From contig NZ_CP133265.1 of the NCBI RefSeq assembly GCF_030915505.1, forward strand, positions 4,244,001-4,308,000: 64,000 nucleotides of DNA. Reading direction: 5' to 3'. Position numbers and translations under genes: made by a program. The notes below the pieces were generated by a model. That model did not search any database and was not told the origin of the DNA. It worked only from the letters and a program-made list of their open reading frames with translations. Source of the stretch: Neobacillus sp. OS1-2 (lineage in GTDB: Bacteria; Bacillota; Bacilli; Bacillales; Cytobacillaceae). Positions 27,151-35,988 of the stretch are shown piece by piece (positions within the stretch are counted from its first letter, which is position 1; the number at the start of each line of letters is the position of its first letter).

Positions 27151-28332
27151 ATGCAGGTTTTGCCATCCATTTTTGAAACGATTATTGAAAAAGAAGCAGT
27201 TCAATTTTTACAATCACTCATCCAAGTGAACAGTGTGAATCAGCCTGGAAATGAAAAAAGAGTGGCGGAGTTGATCGAGACTTATTTAGCCTCATCCAAA
27301 CTTCACGTTGAAGTAGATGACCTTGGTCACAATCGGGCCAATCTATTTGTAACTTATCCAAATGGTGAAACAGATGCAAAGTATTTAATTTATAGCGGGC
27401 ATTTAGATACCGTGCCAACGGGAAAGGTCGAATGGGAGCATGATCCTTTTTCCGGAAAGGTAGTTGGGAATAAAATATATGGGCGGGGAACGACAGACAT
27501 GAAGGGCGGCGTAGCTGCCATGATCCTTGCTCTGAAATATTTAGAAGGTGCCGGAGTAAAACTAAAGGGAAAGGTCCAGTTTGTCGGGACCGCAGGTGAA
27601 GAGGTGGATGGATATGGGGCAAAAACAGTCGTCGAAAAGGGGCAAATTGACAAAGCTACCGCGATGGTTGTTTCGGAACCTAGTGAAAACCAACTATTTA
27701 CTGCACATAAGGGTTGTCTATAGCTAGAAATCACCACAAATGGAAAAACAGCGCACGGCTCCATGCCAGACCAGGGGATTAATGCAATTTTAGCGATGAA
27801 TGAGTTGATTAATACGCTCCAAACCTATCAATTTGATTACACGCCACACCCATTATTAGGTCATCCCACAATGAATATTGGGACAATCGAAGGCGGGGTA
27901 AAAACAAATGTGGTACCGGACCAATGTAAATTGACGTTAGACATCCGAACCATTCCCGGCCAGGATAAAGATAGCATTCTAGCAGATATTGAGAAAATGA
28001 TCCAAGACCTCTCAGTGCGGTTTCAATCTACTTATCAAATAAAGGTCATCAATAGTATGGAATCCGTTGGTACGTATGAAACAGATGATTTTGTGAAACT
28101 TGCTGTTACTACTGCAAAGACTCATTTAAACAAGGAGCTTTATCCTATGGGTGTTAATTATTATACAGACGCATCCGTTTATTGCCCCCATTTGCACATT
28201 CCGACTATTATCGTTGGCCCTGGAGATCCAAAACTTGCACACCAGCCTGATGAATACATAGAAATTGACAAATTCATAGAATCTATCCGCTATTTTATGG
28301 CCTTGGCGATAGATTATTTGGGTGTAGGGTAA
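27151..28332 (+). pseudogene. M20 family peptidase/deacylase (ArgE/DapE type) with an internal stop
   Basis: A full-length M20 metallopeptidase frame of about 393 codons interrupted by one TAG at 27721-27723. Before it lie the metal-site motif SGHLDTVP, the GRGTTDMKGG motif and GTAGEEVDG. After it the frame continues unshifted with TTNGKTAHGSMPD and the dimerisation and C-terminal catalytic parts. The expected residue at the stop is Trp in AHKGCLWLE-type sequence, so a single TGG to TAG change explains it. ATG 27151 has AAGGTGG upstream. The two halves could not make an active enzyme separately. Sequencing error or recoding would be the alternatives. Confidence 0.85.
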
Positions 28333-28351
28333 AATTTAATCAACAAGACAA

Positions 28352-28408
28352 CCGGCAAGCTTCAAAGTCTGAGGGTTTTAAAAGGACCACAAACTTAGAG
28401 TTTGCCGG
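28352..28408. terminator. Large inverted repeat between convergent genes
   Basis: Arms of about 16 nt beginning CCGGCAA and ending TTGCCGG, with one bulge, enclose a loop of about 24 nt. It lies between the M20 pseudogene and the minus-strand SDR and probably terminates one or both, though no long T run follows. Confidence 0.5.
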
Positions 28409-28439
28409 ATTCATGTTGATAAAACTTATCATGTAAAGA

Positions 28440-29201
28440 TTATTTCGCGGTAGCCCCGCCATCTATCGCAATCTCTGCACCCGTAATATAACTGGCATCG
28501 TCAGAAGCAAGGAATAAGACTAATTTTGCCACTTCTTCTGGCTGTGCTGCACGACCTAGGGGAATGCCCTGCAATGCCGCTTTTGTCAATTCAGCGTCTT
28601 CTGTCACAACCGATACCATCGGAGTATCAATGAAACCAGGGTGAACAGAATTTACACGAATCCGATCTGGGCCTAATTCAACGGCAGCATCTTTGGTTAA
28701 TAAACGAATAGCCCCTTTTGATGCAGTATAATGAATACCTGCAGCACCACCGACAAGGCCAGCCATGGAGGATATGTTAACAATGGAACCTCCGCCATTT
28801 TTTCTTATTTCTGGTATCACTGATTTAATTCCCAAAAACTGACTTGTTGCATTTACGGTCATAAACTTATTCCAACTGGCTAAATCAACATCATCAATTA
28901 AGGCAAAACCGGGAGCACCGCCAATACCAGCATTATTGACAAGGACATCAAGTTTTCCATATGTAGTGACGGCTTCATTCACTACTTCTTGCCATTGTTC
29001 TTCATTTGTTACATCATGGTTAACAGCAATGGCCTCCCCGCCGTTTTCTTGAATTTCCTTAACCACTTTCTCCAATAATTCGGTTTGAATGTCGGTGGCG
29101 ACTACTTTGGCGCCCTCGCTTGCAAATAAACGAGCTTCTGCTGCTCCTTGACCGCTTGCTGCACCTGTCACAATGGCTACCTTACCTGATAAACGACCCA
29201 C
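28440..29201 (-). CDS. SDR family oxidoreductase
   Basis: A 253-aa classical SDR with TGAASGQG cofactor motif near residue 12, NNAG, catalytic YTASK and C-terminal AIDGG. It resembles glucose 1-dehydrogenase and cyclopentanol-dehydrogenase-like enzymes. Translation starts at GTG 29201 with AAAGGAGG upstream. It is the only gene on the minus strand inside the sigma-54 catabolic region, with no -24/-12 element upstream, so it may be controlled differently. Substrate unknown. Confidence 0.85.
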   Translation of the reverse strand: MGRLSGKVAIVTGAASGQGAAEARLFASEGAKVVATDIQTELLEKVVKEIQENGGEAIAVNHDVTNEEQWQEVVNEAVTTYGKLDVLVNNAGIGGAPGFALIDDVDLASWNKFMTVNATSQFLGIKSVIPEIRKNGGGSIVNISSMAGLVGGAAGIHYTASKGAIRLLTKDAAVELGPDRIRVNSVHPGFIDTPMVSVVTEDAELTKAALQGIPLGRAAQPEEVAKLVLFLASDDASYITGAEIAIDGGATAK

Positions 29202-29431
29202 AATAATTCCTCCTTTTGCACGAATTAAATCATGTTACCGCTTTCATTCTAGCAAAAAGGGTAAAATTAGTCATCTATATTATTAAAATATTCAAACTAC
29301 TCTCCTTTGAGTAAACGGGTTTGGGCAATGCCGTTCTCCCATTTTGTATAAACCGGGTTAGGAAATTCTTAAAAATAGTAAATTTAATCGGTTGATATCC
29401 ATTGAAATAGGAAAAGAGATACCCCTTCATT

Positions 29432-29447
29432 TGGCACAAGAATTGCA
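29432..29447 (+). promoter_or_regulatory. Sigma-54 (-24/-12) promoter P2
   Basis: TGGCAC-N5-TTGCA with the GG/GC spacing of 10 nt, 45 nt before the SDR start codon. It shares the TTGGCACAA core with P1, suggesting the same class of activator. Confidence 0.88.
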
Positions 29448-29491
29448 AAGTTTCGTAATAAATATATTTCATCATAAAAGGAGAGTTTGAA

Positions 29492-30253
29492 ATGAACGAT
29501 ACTTTCAGTTTACGAAATAAAACAGCGATTGTAACGGGGGGAAACCGAGGATTGGGCAGGTCAATTGCGCTTGCGCTGGCAAAGGCTGGGGCTGAACTGG
29601 TTGTTGTGGGGAGAGATCAAAACAGAAATGAAGAGGTTGTCCAAGAAATAAAAAACTTGGGTAGGAATGCCATGGGCTTTAGTGTAGATCTTTCCAGGAT
29701 AAACTCGATCCAACAATTTGTCCAAAATGTTCAAGAATCTTTTGGGACAATCGATATTTTAGTCAACAATGCGGGGGTATCTGCTACCAACTTTGCCCTG
29801 GACATTACAGAAGAGGAATGGGACAAGGTGATGAATGTAAATGTGAAATCCTTATTCTTTTGCTCACAGGCTGTCGCTAAAGCCATGAAGCAACAGGGCG
29901 GTGGAAAAATTATTAATGTTTCTTCTGTAGTCGGTGCAGTAGGTGACGTTGGAATAAGTCCCTATACGGCAAGTAAAGCTGCTGTTATTAACCTGACCAA
30001 ATCCTTGGCACTGGAGTGGGCAAGATTTGGAATCCGTGTGAATGCAATTGGACCAGCCTATATCGAAACGGAAATGAATAAAGAAGAGCTTAGGAACGAG
30101 AAAGTAAGAAATAAGATCATTAGTAAAACTCCTATGAAAAGGTTAGGACTTCCAGAAGAAATTACAGGAGCCATCCTGCTACTGGCTTCGGATGCCGGCA
30201 GTTTTATCACTGGCCAAACCATTTTTATCGATGGCGGCTGGTTAGCTCAATAG
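29492..30253 (+). CDS. SDR family oxidoreductase driven by sigma-54
   Basis: A 253-aa classical SDR close to gluconate 5-dehydrogenase-like enzymes and related in type to the first gene of the P1 operon. Motifs are TGGNRGLG, NNAG, YTASK and FIDGG at the C-terminus. AAAGGAG precedes the ATG. It is a single-gene unit behind promoter P2, with promoter P3 following. Probably oxidises or reduces a hydroxylated intermediate of the same pathway; the substrate cannot be inferred. Confidence 0.87.
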   Translation: MNDTFSLRNKTAIVTGGNRGLGRSIALALAKAGAELVVVGRDQNRNEEVVQEIKNLGRNAMGFSVDLSRINSIQQFVQNVQESFGTIDILVNNAGVSATNFALDITEEEWDKVMNVNVKSLFFCSQAVAKAMKQQGGGKIINVSSVVGAVGDVGISPYTASKAAVINLTKSLALEWARFGIRVNAIGPAYIETEMNKEELRNEKVRNKIISKTPMKRLGLPEEITGAILLLASDAGSFITGQTIFIDGGWLAQ

Positions 30254-30347
30254 AGGTTTTTTTTCACGGATGAGAAAGCGTGTTAATAAATTCCTAAAAA
30301 AAATACAACCTTCCAATTAAAAGCCCTTCTTTTCAACAAGTTGTATC

Positions 30348-30363
30348 TGGCATGAAAGTTGCA
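30348..30363 (+). promoter_or_regulatory. Sigma-54 (-24/-12) promoter P3
   Basis: TGGCAT-N5-TTGCA with correct 10-nt GG/GC spacing, 130 nt before the alcohol dehydrogenase gene. Its TGGCATGAAA core is shared with P4 but not with P1 and P2. Confidence 0.82.
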
Positions 30364-30492
30364 AAATGTAAAATGTATTAAAAAGTTTTTCTGATTTGAT
30401 GAAAACGCTTACTATAGGGAGGTGGTCGGCTACATTTACATTTTTCACAGTGGATTTGTCGTTTTTTATTCTATTTGAAGGAGTGATATTCA

Positions 30493-31548
30493 ATGGGAAC
30501 AATGAAGGCAGCTGTTTATTATGGGCCAAGGGACATTCGGGTTGAAAAATTTACTATTCCGGAAGTTGGGCCAAATGATATTTTACTCAAGGTAAATGCT
30601 TGTGGGATCTGCGGTTCAGATGTTCATAGTTATGGAACGGGATTATATATTGAAAAAGGTCAAATCATGGGTCACGAATTCTCGGGTGAAGTAGTCAAGG
30701 TGGGTGCCCTTGTAAACGATATCGAAGTGGGTGAGAGAGGAACCGGGTTTCATTCAGGGGTGTGTGGTACTTGTTTTTGGTGCAAAAGAAATGAATTTAT
30801 GCATTGTCCCAATTTATTTAAGGCATCTACCGGCTATGGTCTCCAGGGAGCGTTTGCTGAGTATTTGGTGATTCAAAATGCCATTAACGGTATTAGCTTC
30901 CACAAAATCCCTGACCAACTTGATCATTTTACAGCAGCGACGATTGAGCCGGTGTCAGTGGCCGCTTATACGGTTGACCAATGTCAACCCAAGAAAGGGG
31001 ATAATGTTGCGGTTCTCGGTGCTGGGCTAATTGGCAACGCATGCATGCAAGTTTTTAAATCCTATGAAGTAAATAAGGTGGCTGTCAGTGAGGTATCAGA
31101 AATCAGGTTAGAGATGGCAAAATCATCAGGTGCCGATGTCGTCATTAATGCAGCCAAGCAAAATGTTTTAGATAGAATCAAAGAATTATATGGACCGGGT
31201 CCCTACCATTTTAACGAGGGGGCGATGACCGATATCGTGGTCGAAGCATCCGGGGCACCTTCGGCAGTTGAAGATAGCTTCGAACTAGTCCGAAGCGGCG
31301 GTGTCATTGCGTTTGTTGGACTTCCAGAAAAAAAGGCACAGCTCGATACAACCAAAATTGTCCACAAGGCGCCAAAAATTCTTGGTGTTTTGGGTGGTGA
31401 TTTTCATCGTTCCATCGAATTATTAACGAGTCAAAAAGTGCAAACCAAACATTTAATCACCCATGTGTTCCCGATAGACCATGCAAAAGAAGCTTTTGAA
31501 ACACAGATGAGACCGCACGAATCTGTAAAAGTTATGATTGAATTTTAA
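30493..31548 (+). CDS. Zinc-dependent alcohol dehydrogenase (MDR family)
   Basis: A 351-aa medium-chain dehydrogenase. The catalytic zinc site is Cys37 (CGICGSDVH) with His61-Glu62 (GHEFSGEV); the structural zinc uses Cys91, Cys94, Cys97 and Cys105. The Rossmann motif is VLGAGLIGN. It resembles sorbitol, threonine and 2,3-butanediol dehydrogenases, so a polyol or vicinal diol is a likely substrate. It is the first gene behind promoter P3 and is followed by a FabL-like SDR and an MFS transporter. Confidence 0.88.
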   Translation: MGTMKAAVYYGPRDIRVEKFTIPEVGPNDILLKVNACGICGSDVHSYGTGLYIEKGQIMGHEFSGEVVKVGALVNDIEVGERGTGFHSGVCGTCFWCKRNEFMHCPNLFKASTGYGLQGAFAEYLVIQNAINGISFHKIPDQLDHFTAATIEPVSVAAYTVDQCQPKKGDNVAVLGAGLIGNACMQVFKSYEVNKVAVSEVSEIRLEMAKSSGADVVINAAKQNVLDRIKELYGPGPYHFNEGAMTDIVVEASGAPSAVEDSFELVRSGGVIAFVGLPEKKAQLDTTKIVHKAPKILGVLGGDFHRSIELLTSQKVQTKHLITHVFPIDHAKEAFETQMRPHESVKVMIEF

Positions 31549-31632
31549 TTAGGTCTTGCCACATATCTACTATTCTATACAGATGAAGGGCCATATTACC
31601 TTAGGAAGAATCTACAAGAATGGAGTTTTGTG

Positions 31633-32376
31633 ATGAATGTATTAATTCTAGGGGGAAGCAAAGGCATCGGAAGAGCTACAGCCTTGCAATTTAGTTCAGA
31701 AGGTAATCAACTATTTGTGAATTATGCCCATGATGATGAAGTAGCATTCGTTACTGCTTCAGAAATTATGGAAAGGGGAGCGGTAGCGCACCTCATCAAG
31801 GCGGATGTCGGCGACCCGGCAGCCATTAAAGAGATGCTATCACAAATAAAAAGCAAGACTGATAGACTTGACTTAATTGTTCATTGTGCTGTAGCCATTA
31901 TCCCTGGCGATGGGTTGTCCCTTTCCTGGGACGAATGGCAACGGGCCATTTCGGTCAGTAATCTCTCACTTGTCGAAACCATTCGTGAAGCGATGCCGCT
32001 GCTGCAGCATGGATCATCCATTATCGCACTTTCTAGTCGTGGTTCCGATCATGTAGGACCACGGTATGCCGCAATGGGGTCAACGAAAGCTTTTACTGAA
32101 GCCATCGTCCGTTATCTCGTGCTTGAACTGGCTCCAAAGGGCATTCGGATAAACGTGGTTTCCCCAGGCACATTGGAAACGGATGCCCTAAGGCGACTTT
32201 TCTCAGAAGAAGAGAGCGTAGAAGAATACCTTGAATATGAAAAATCACTGAATCCGAGTGGACGCGGTCTTCAATTTGAGGACGTAACACAGGTCATCGC
32301 CTTTTTGGCAAGTCCAGCCGCACAGATGATCCAAGGTAGAGTCATCCCGATTGATGGGGGACGGGGGCTGCTATAA
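31633..32376 (+). CDS. SDR family oxidoreductase, FabL-like (enoyl-ACP reductase III type)
   Basis: A 247-aa divergent SDR. The cofactor motif is GGSKGIGRA at the extreme N-terminus. The active site has RYAAMGSTKA, a Tyr-x6-Lys spacing as in enoyl-ACP reductases (FabL), instead of the Tyr-x3-Lys of the other SDRs in this region. SSRGSDHVGPRY and the C-terminal VIPIDGGRGLL also match FabL-like proteins. It may reduce an enoyl thioester rather than a ketone. Start at ATG 31633, with GGAG 10 nt upstream. Second gene of the P3 unit. Confidence 0.78.
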   Translation: MNVLILGGSKGIGRATALQFSSEGNQLFVNYAHDDEVAFVTASEIMERGAVAHLIKADVGDPAAIKEMLSQIKSKTDRLDLIVHCAVAIIPGDGLSLSWDEWQRAISVSNLSLVETIREAMPLLQHGSSIIALSSRGSDHVGPRYAAMGSTKAFTEAIVRYLVLELAPKGIRINVVSPGTLETDALRRLFSEEESVEEYLEYEKSLNPSGRGLQFEDVTQVIAFLASPAAQMIQGRVIPIDGGRGLL

Positions 32377-32471
32377 ATAGAATGCTCCTTTAAAAAGTTC
32401 TGCTTTTCAATCCTGCTTAAGTAAAGTCAGACTTTTATCTATTCACCCAAATTTGATGGAGGTGCAAGTGT

Positions 32472-33827
32472 ATGAATAATACTGCGGCAGTTGGACAGGG
32501 TATGACGAAAAAACGGTTTACTGTTTTAGCCATTGTGTTTGTGATTAACTTTGTCGTTTGGATGGATGAAAGCGTATTTGCCATCTTGACTCCGCTATGG
32601 AGCGAATCGCTTAAATTGACTCCGGAACAAATTGGATCGGCATCTGCTGCCTATCTATTAGGCTATTTCCCTGTTTTATTTATTGCCGGTATATTGTCAG
32701 ACAGAATTGGAGCTAAAAAGATGCTGTTCCTTTGTCTAGCCGGGGTATCGGTGTTGAGTGCATCGATGGCGTTCGTCGATTCTTATACAACCCTTTACAT
32801 TCGAAACTTAATTTTCGGTATATTCTTCGGCTTTTTATGGGCACCATGCAATAAAATGATGGCCATGTGGCTGCCAGGCAGGGAAAGAGCGAAGTACGCT
32901 GCCATTTGGATGAGTTTTACGACACTTTCTGGGTCGATTGGCGCTCTTGTCGGACTGCCACTTGCTCAGGTTATCGGCTGGGAAAAGGTGTTCATTATTG
33001 TTTCCGTACTAGCTGTACCTTTGATTTTCTTCCTTCTTTTTAAAACGACTGACCGTCCTGAAGATTTTAAAGGCATCTCGAAAGAGGAGTTAGCTTATAT
33101 TTATTCGGATCTTCCCTCTGCTGAACAACAAGCAGCCGAAAAATTCCAATGGTCCCATTTAAGAGATTTGTTTAAACAGCGAAGTATTTGGACGATGGCC
33201 ATTGCCACCGGTTTAGGAACAACACCGACTTGGCTGGTTGGTACTTGGGGTGCGTATACGCTATTAAATGAGTTTAAAATCACCCCGACTAGCGCTTCCC
33301 TAATGCTATTCTTCGTATCATTTATCCCGTTTACATTGGGCTTTGTCAACGGACCGATTATCAATAAATTCTTCGGCGGAAAATGCCGCCCGGCTTTGGC
33401 TTTTGGTCCATTAGTAAGTGGTTTGGCCTTCTTAGCCGCTGCCTTGTTCAATCCGAATTATATCGTATGGGTCATTCTGATTTCCGGGTTCGGATTTTTT
33501 TGTAATCCATTTTTTTGGGGAACGGTCAATGCCTATTGGGCAGGGATAGCAAAACCGCAATATTCAGGTACGCTAAATGGTTTATCCGCGGCTTTACAGG
33601 TAGCGGTCGGCTATATTCTTGTGAATATGAGCGGTAAATGGATTAACCCAGCGGTTCATGGCCCTGATACCACGGATAAGGTTTGGATTATTGGTGGATG
33701 CGTCTTTTTAGCCACGATCGTCTTTATTTATCTATCGAAGGAAATTAGTATCAATCCCACAACAAATGCTAGCACATCAAATAATGGACAGATACCGGAA
33801 GAAAATCCTGCACCAACGACTATCTAA
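32472..33827 (+). CDS. MFS transporter
   Basis: A 451-aa major facilitator protein with 12 hydrophobic segments; GILSDRIGAKKML is the loop 2-3 motif, and WMDESVFAIL is in the first helix. It is likely an organic anion uptake carrier, similar in type to the transporter at 23.5 kb. It ends the P3 unit and is followed by the terminator at 33910. Two separate importers within one region suggest more than one related substrate. Confidence 0.88.
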   Translation: MNNTAAVGQGMTKKRFTVLAIVFVINFVVWMDESVFAILTPLWSESLKLTPEQIGSASAAYLLGYFPVLFIAGILSDRIGAKKMLFLCLAGVSVLSASMAFVDSYTTLYIRNLIFGIFFGFLWAPCNKMMAMWLPGRERAKYAAIWMSFTTLSGSIGALVGLPLAQVIGWEKVFIIVSVLAVPLIFFLLFKTTDRPEDFKGISKEELAYIYSDLPSAEQQAAEKFQWSHLRDLFKQRSIWTMAIATGLGTTPTWLVGTWGAYTLLNEFKITPTSASLMLFFVSFIPFTLGFVNGPIINKFFGGKCRPALAFGPLVSGLAFLAAALFNPNYIVWVILISGFGFFCNPFFWGTVNAYWAGIAKPQYSGTLNGLSAALQVAVGYILVNMSGKWINPAVHGPDTTDKVWIIGGCVFLATIVFIYLSKEISINPTTNASTSNNGQIPEENPAPTTI

Positions 33828-33909
33828 ATTTTTCGGATACTAGTATAGTAGATTATTTTTCACGATTAGGAATAATATCTTCTCACCTAATTTACAACTT
33901 CCCAGTATA

Positions 33910-33943
33910 GAGTGGCCCTAGATGGGTTTGGGGTCACTTTTTT
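33910..33943 (+). terminator. Rho-independent terminator of the P3 unit
   Basis: AGTGGCCC and GGGTCACT arms (one mismatch) with a loop of about 10-13 nt and a T6 tail, about 80 nt after the MFS stop. Confidence 0.75.
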
Positions 33944-34134
33944 CTTAAGAATTCCTATAAGAAATTTAGTAGTTTTAAGAAAACATCAAACTCCAAAGAA
34001 GAAGTCAATGGTTGGCTAAATAAAGGGATAATGAATTTTCTCAAGAATAATAAAAGGAATAGTAAAATTCGCAATAGTAAGAAAAATAAAAATCAAATTA
34101 GGAGTTTTTTGTGATAGATAGGCGACTTATTTTT
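33944..34134. other. AT-rich upstream region of promoter P4
   Basis: About 190 nt of A-rich sequence without genes between the P3 terminator and promoter P4. Enhancer sites for a sigma-54 activator would be expected here, but I could not pick out a convincing inverted repeat. Confidence 0.4.
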
Positions 34135-34150
34135 TGGCATGAAAATTGCA
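34135..34150 (+). promoter_or_regulatory. Sigma-54 (-24/-12) promoter P4
   Basis: TGGCAT-N5-TTGCA with the GG/GC pair 10 nt apart, before the MBL/E1/E2 operon. The core TGGCATGAAA is shared with P3. In B. subtilis the acetoin dehydrogenase operon is likewise SigL- and AcoR-dependent. Confidence 0.85.
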
Positions 34151-34226
34151 TCTAAAATTTAATAAAGAAGTCATTTTATTTTTTAAAACGTTTTCACGTT
34201 TTGCTTACTGGAGGAGGAGTCTTCTC

Positions 34227-34868
34227 ATGAAACCGTTACACATATACGGTTATACATCAGGAAAGCTGCAAACAAACAGTTATATCATTTCAGATCAAGA
34301 TGATACCTTTTGTATTGTCATTGATCCGGGTGAAAGCCCCCATCAAATGATGGAATTGATTGGTAACAGGAAAATTGAATATATCCTTTTAACTCACAGC
34401 CATTATGATCATATCACCGGTTTAAACTTTCTAAAAAAAATGACAGATGCTTCAGTCGTGGTCCACGGCTCAGAAGCGGAATGGCTGCTGAATCCAACCT
34501 TAAATCAATCCATCAAGTCCAATGCGGACATTGTCTGTAAGTGGCCTGACATTTTGCTTCATGGCGGTGAGACCATCCATTGTCATTCTTTTTCAATCAA
34601 AGCCATCCATACACCTGGCCATACTCCAGGAAGTGTCTGTTATCTATTCAACGACAAGTATTTATTTACGGGAGATACATTGCTCGCTGGAGCAGCTGGA
34701 CCAACCAATCTCCCATTCGGCAATCGGGATCTTTTGAAAACTTCTATTAATCATAAGCTGTTTTGTTTGGCTGATGATATTGTCATCTATCCAGGTCACG
34801 GCGGGATGTCCACAATTGGTTTTGAGAAGAGTCACCCAGTGCTGCCGCACATCAGACACGTCATCTAA
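34227..34868 (+). CDS. MBL-fold metallo-hydrolase (GloB-like)
   Basis: A 213-aa metallo-beta-lactamase-fold hydrolase. The metal motif THSHYDH lies at residues 56-62, with further ligands in HTPGHTPG, FTGDTL and the C-terminal PGHG. This is the glyoxalase II-like group, which cleaves thioesters or lactones. AGGAGGAG precedes ATG 34227; the long in-frame extension to 34146 starts inside the sigma-54 promoter and is not coding. First gene of the P4 operon; it may recycle a CoA or thiol ester side product of the E1/E2 complex, or open a lactone substrate. Confidence 0.82.
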   Translation: MKPLHIYGYTSGKLQTNSYIISDQDDTFCIVIDPGESPHQMMELIGNRKIEYILLTHSHYDHITGLNFLKKMTDASVVVHGSEAEWLLNPTLNQSIKSNADIVCKWPDILLHGGETIHCHSFSIKAIHTPGHTPGSVCYLFNDKYLFTGDTLLAGAAGPTNLPFGNRDLLKTSINHKLFCLADDIVIYPGHGGMSTIGFEKSHPVLPHIRHVI

Positions 34869-34968
34869 TATAGGCTTGAAAGGGGGTGTTTCCACAGTTT
34901 AGGGGAGTCTTTACTTACTAACTATTCTTAACCTAGATTTCTATTAATCTTAAGAAGGAGTGAATAAA

Positions 34969-35973
34969 GTGGCTGAAATCTATCAAAAAGAAATTGATCT
35001 TAAGAAATACAGCAAAGAAGAGTTAACGAGGTACTATCGTGAAATGGTGAAAATCAGGAAGTTTGATGAGCATCTAATTCGCTTAATGATGGAAGGAAAG
35101 GTTTCCGGTTTCTATCATTCTGGTATTGGATCTGAAAGCGTTTCAGTAGGCTCCATTACCAATATTCTTCGTGACGAAGATTATATCTATTATAATCATC
35201 GCGGCTGTAATCAAAAGATTGCTAAAGGCGTGCCCCTTTCCAAAATCTATGGAGACTTTTTGGGAACTGTGGAAGGAACTACCCGGGGACTCGGTGCAGG
35301 GATTGTACATAGTGCAGACCCATCACGGGGTGTATTAGGACAATGTGGGACCATCGGTTCCCAATTTAATATTGCAGTTGGAACAGCCTATTCTGCAAAA
35401 ATCCAAAATACCGATCGCGTAACACTTGTTTACTTTGGTGATGGCGCTGCGTCAAGAGAACCACTCCATGGATCCTTAAACTGGGCCGGTCTTTACAAAT
35501 TGCCGATTGTCTATATTTGTGAAAACAACGGTTATGCCATTTCCTCTACCACAGAGGAAACACATTCTGTAAGGGAACATATTGCGGATTGGGCATGGGG
35601 CTATGGTATTCCAAACTGTGTTGTCGATGGAAATGATGTTTTATTGATGCGTGAATGTGTGTCGGAAGCGGTGGAGAGGGCCAAACGTGGGGAAGGTCCA
35701 ACCTTTATCGAAGCCAAAACGTTCCGTCATCGTGGCCATTTTGAAGGGGACACCTACGATTATGTCGATCCGGAAGTATTGAAATATTGGAAAGAACATA
35801 AGGATCCGATCAAGAATTTCAAAAAACTAGTCATTGAAAACGGAATTTGCACTGAAAATGACCTATTGAATGTGGAAGAGCAACTAGAACTAGAAATCCT
35901 ACAAGCCATCAAAAAAGCGGAAGAAGCATCGCTTCCAAGCCCGGAAAGAATCTATGAAGGATTATTTGCCTAA
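34969..35973 (+). CDS. Thiamine-dependent dehydrogenase E1 alpha subunit (acetoin dehydrogenase-like)
   Basis: The E1 alpha subunit of a 2-oxo acid or acetoin dehydrogenase complex, 334 aa. The thiamine diphosphate motif runs from GDGAASRE to ENNGYAIS. The short length matches AcoA/PdhA-type subunits. I start at GTG 34969 (AAGGAG 9 nt upstream). Together with E1 beta it decarboxylates or cleaves a 2-oxo compound and transfers the acyl group to E2. The AcoR-like regulator downstream and the sigma-54 promoter suggest an acetoin- or diketone-type substrate rather than pyruvate. Confidence 0.88.
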   Translation: MAEIYQKEIDLKKYSKEELTRYYREMVKIRKFDEHLIRLMMEGKVSGFYHSGIGSESVSVGSITNILRDEDYIYYNHRGCNQKIAKGVPLSKIYGDFLGTVEGTTRGLGAGIVHSADPSRGVLGQCGTIGSQFNIAVGTAYSAKIQNTDRVTLVYFGDGAASREPLHGSLNWAGLYKLPIVYICENNGYAISSTTEETHSVREHIADWAWGYGIPNCVVDGNDVLLMRECVSEAVERAKRGEGPTFIEAKTFRHRGHFEGDTYDYVDPEVLKYWKEHKDPIKNFKKLVIENGICTENDLLNVEEQLELEILQAIKKAEEASLPSPERIYEGLFA

Positions 35974-35988
35974 GGAGGAGTGGTAACT

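Noticed and set aside
34146..34226. 27-codon N-terminal extension of the MBL hydrolase
   Set aside because: It begins inside the sigma-54 promoter, so it cannot be on the transcript; the strong ribosome site precedes 34227.
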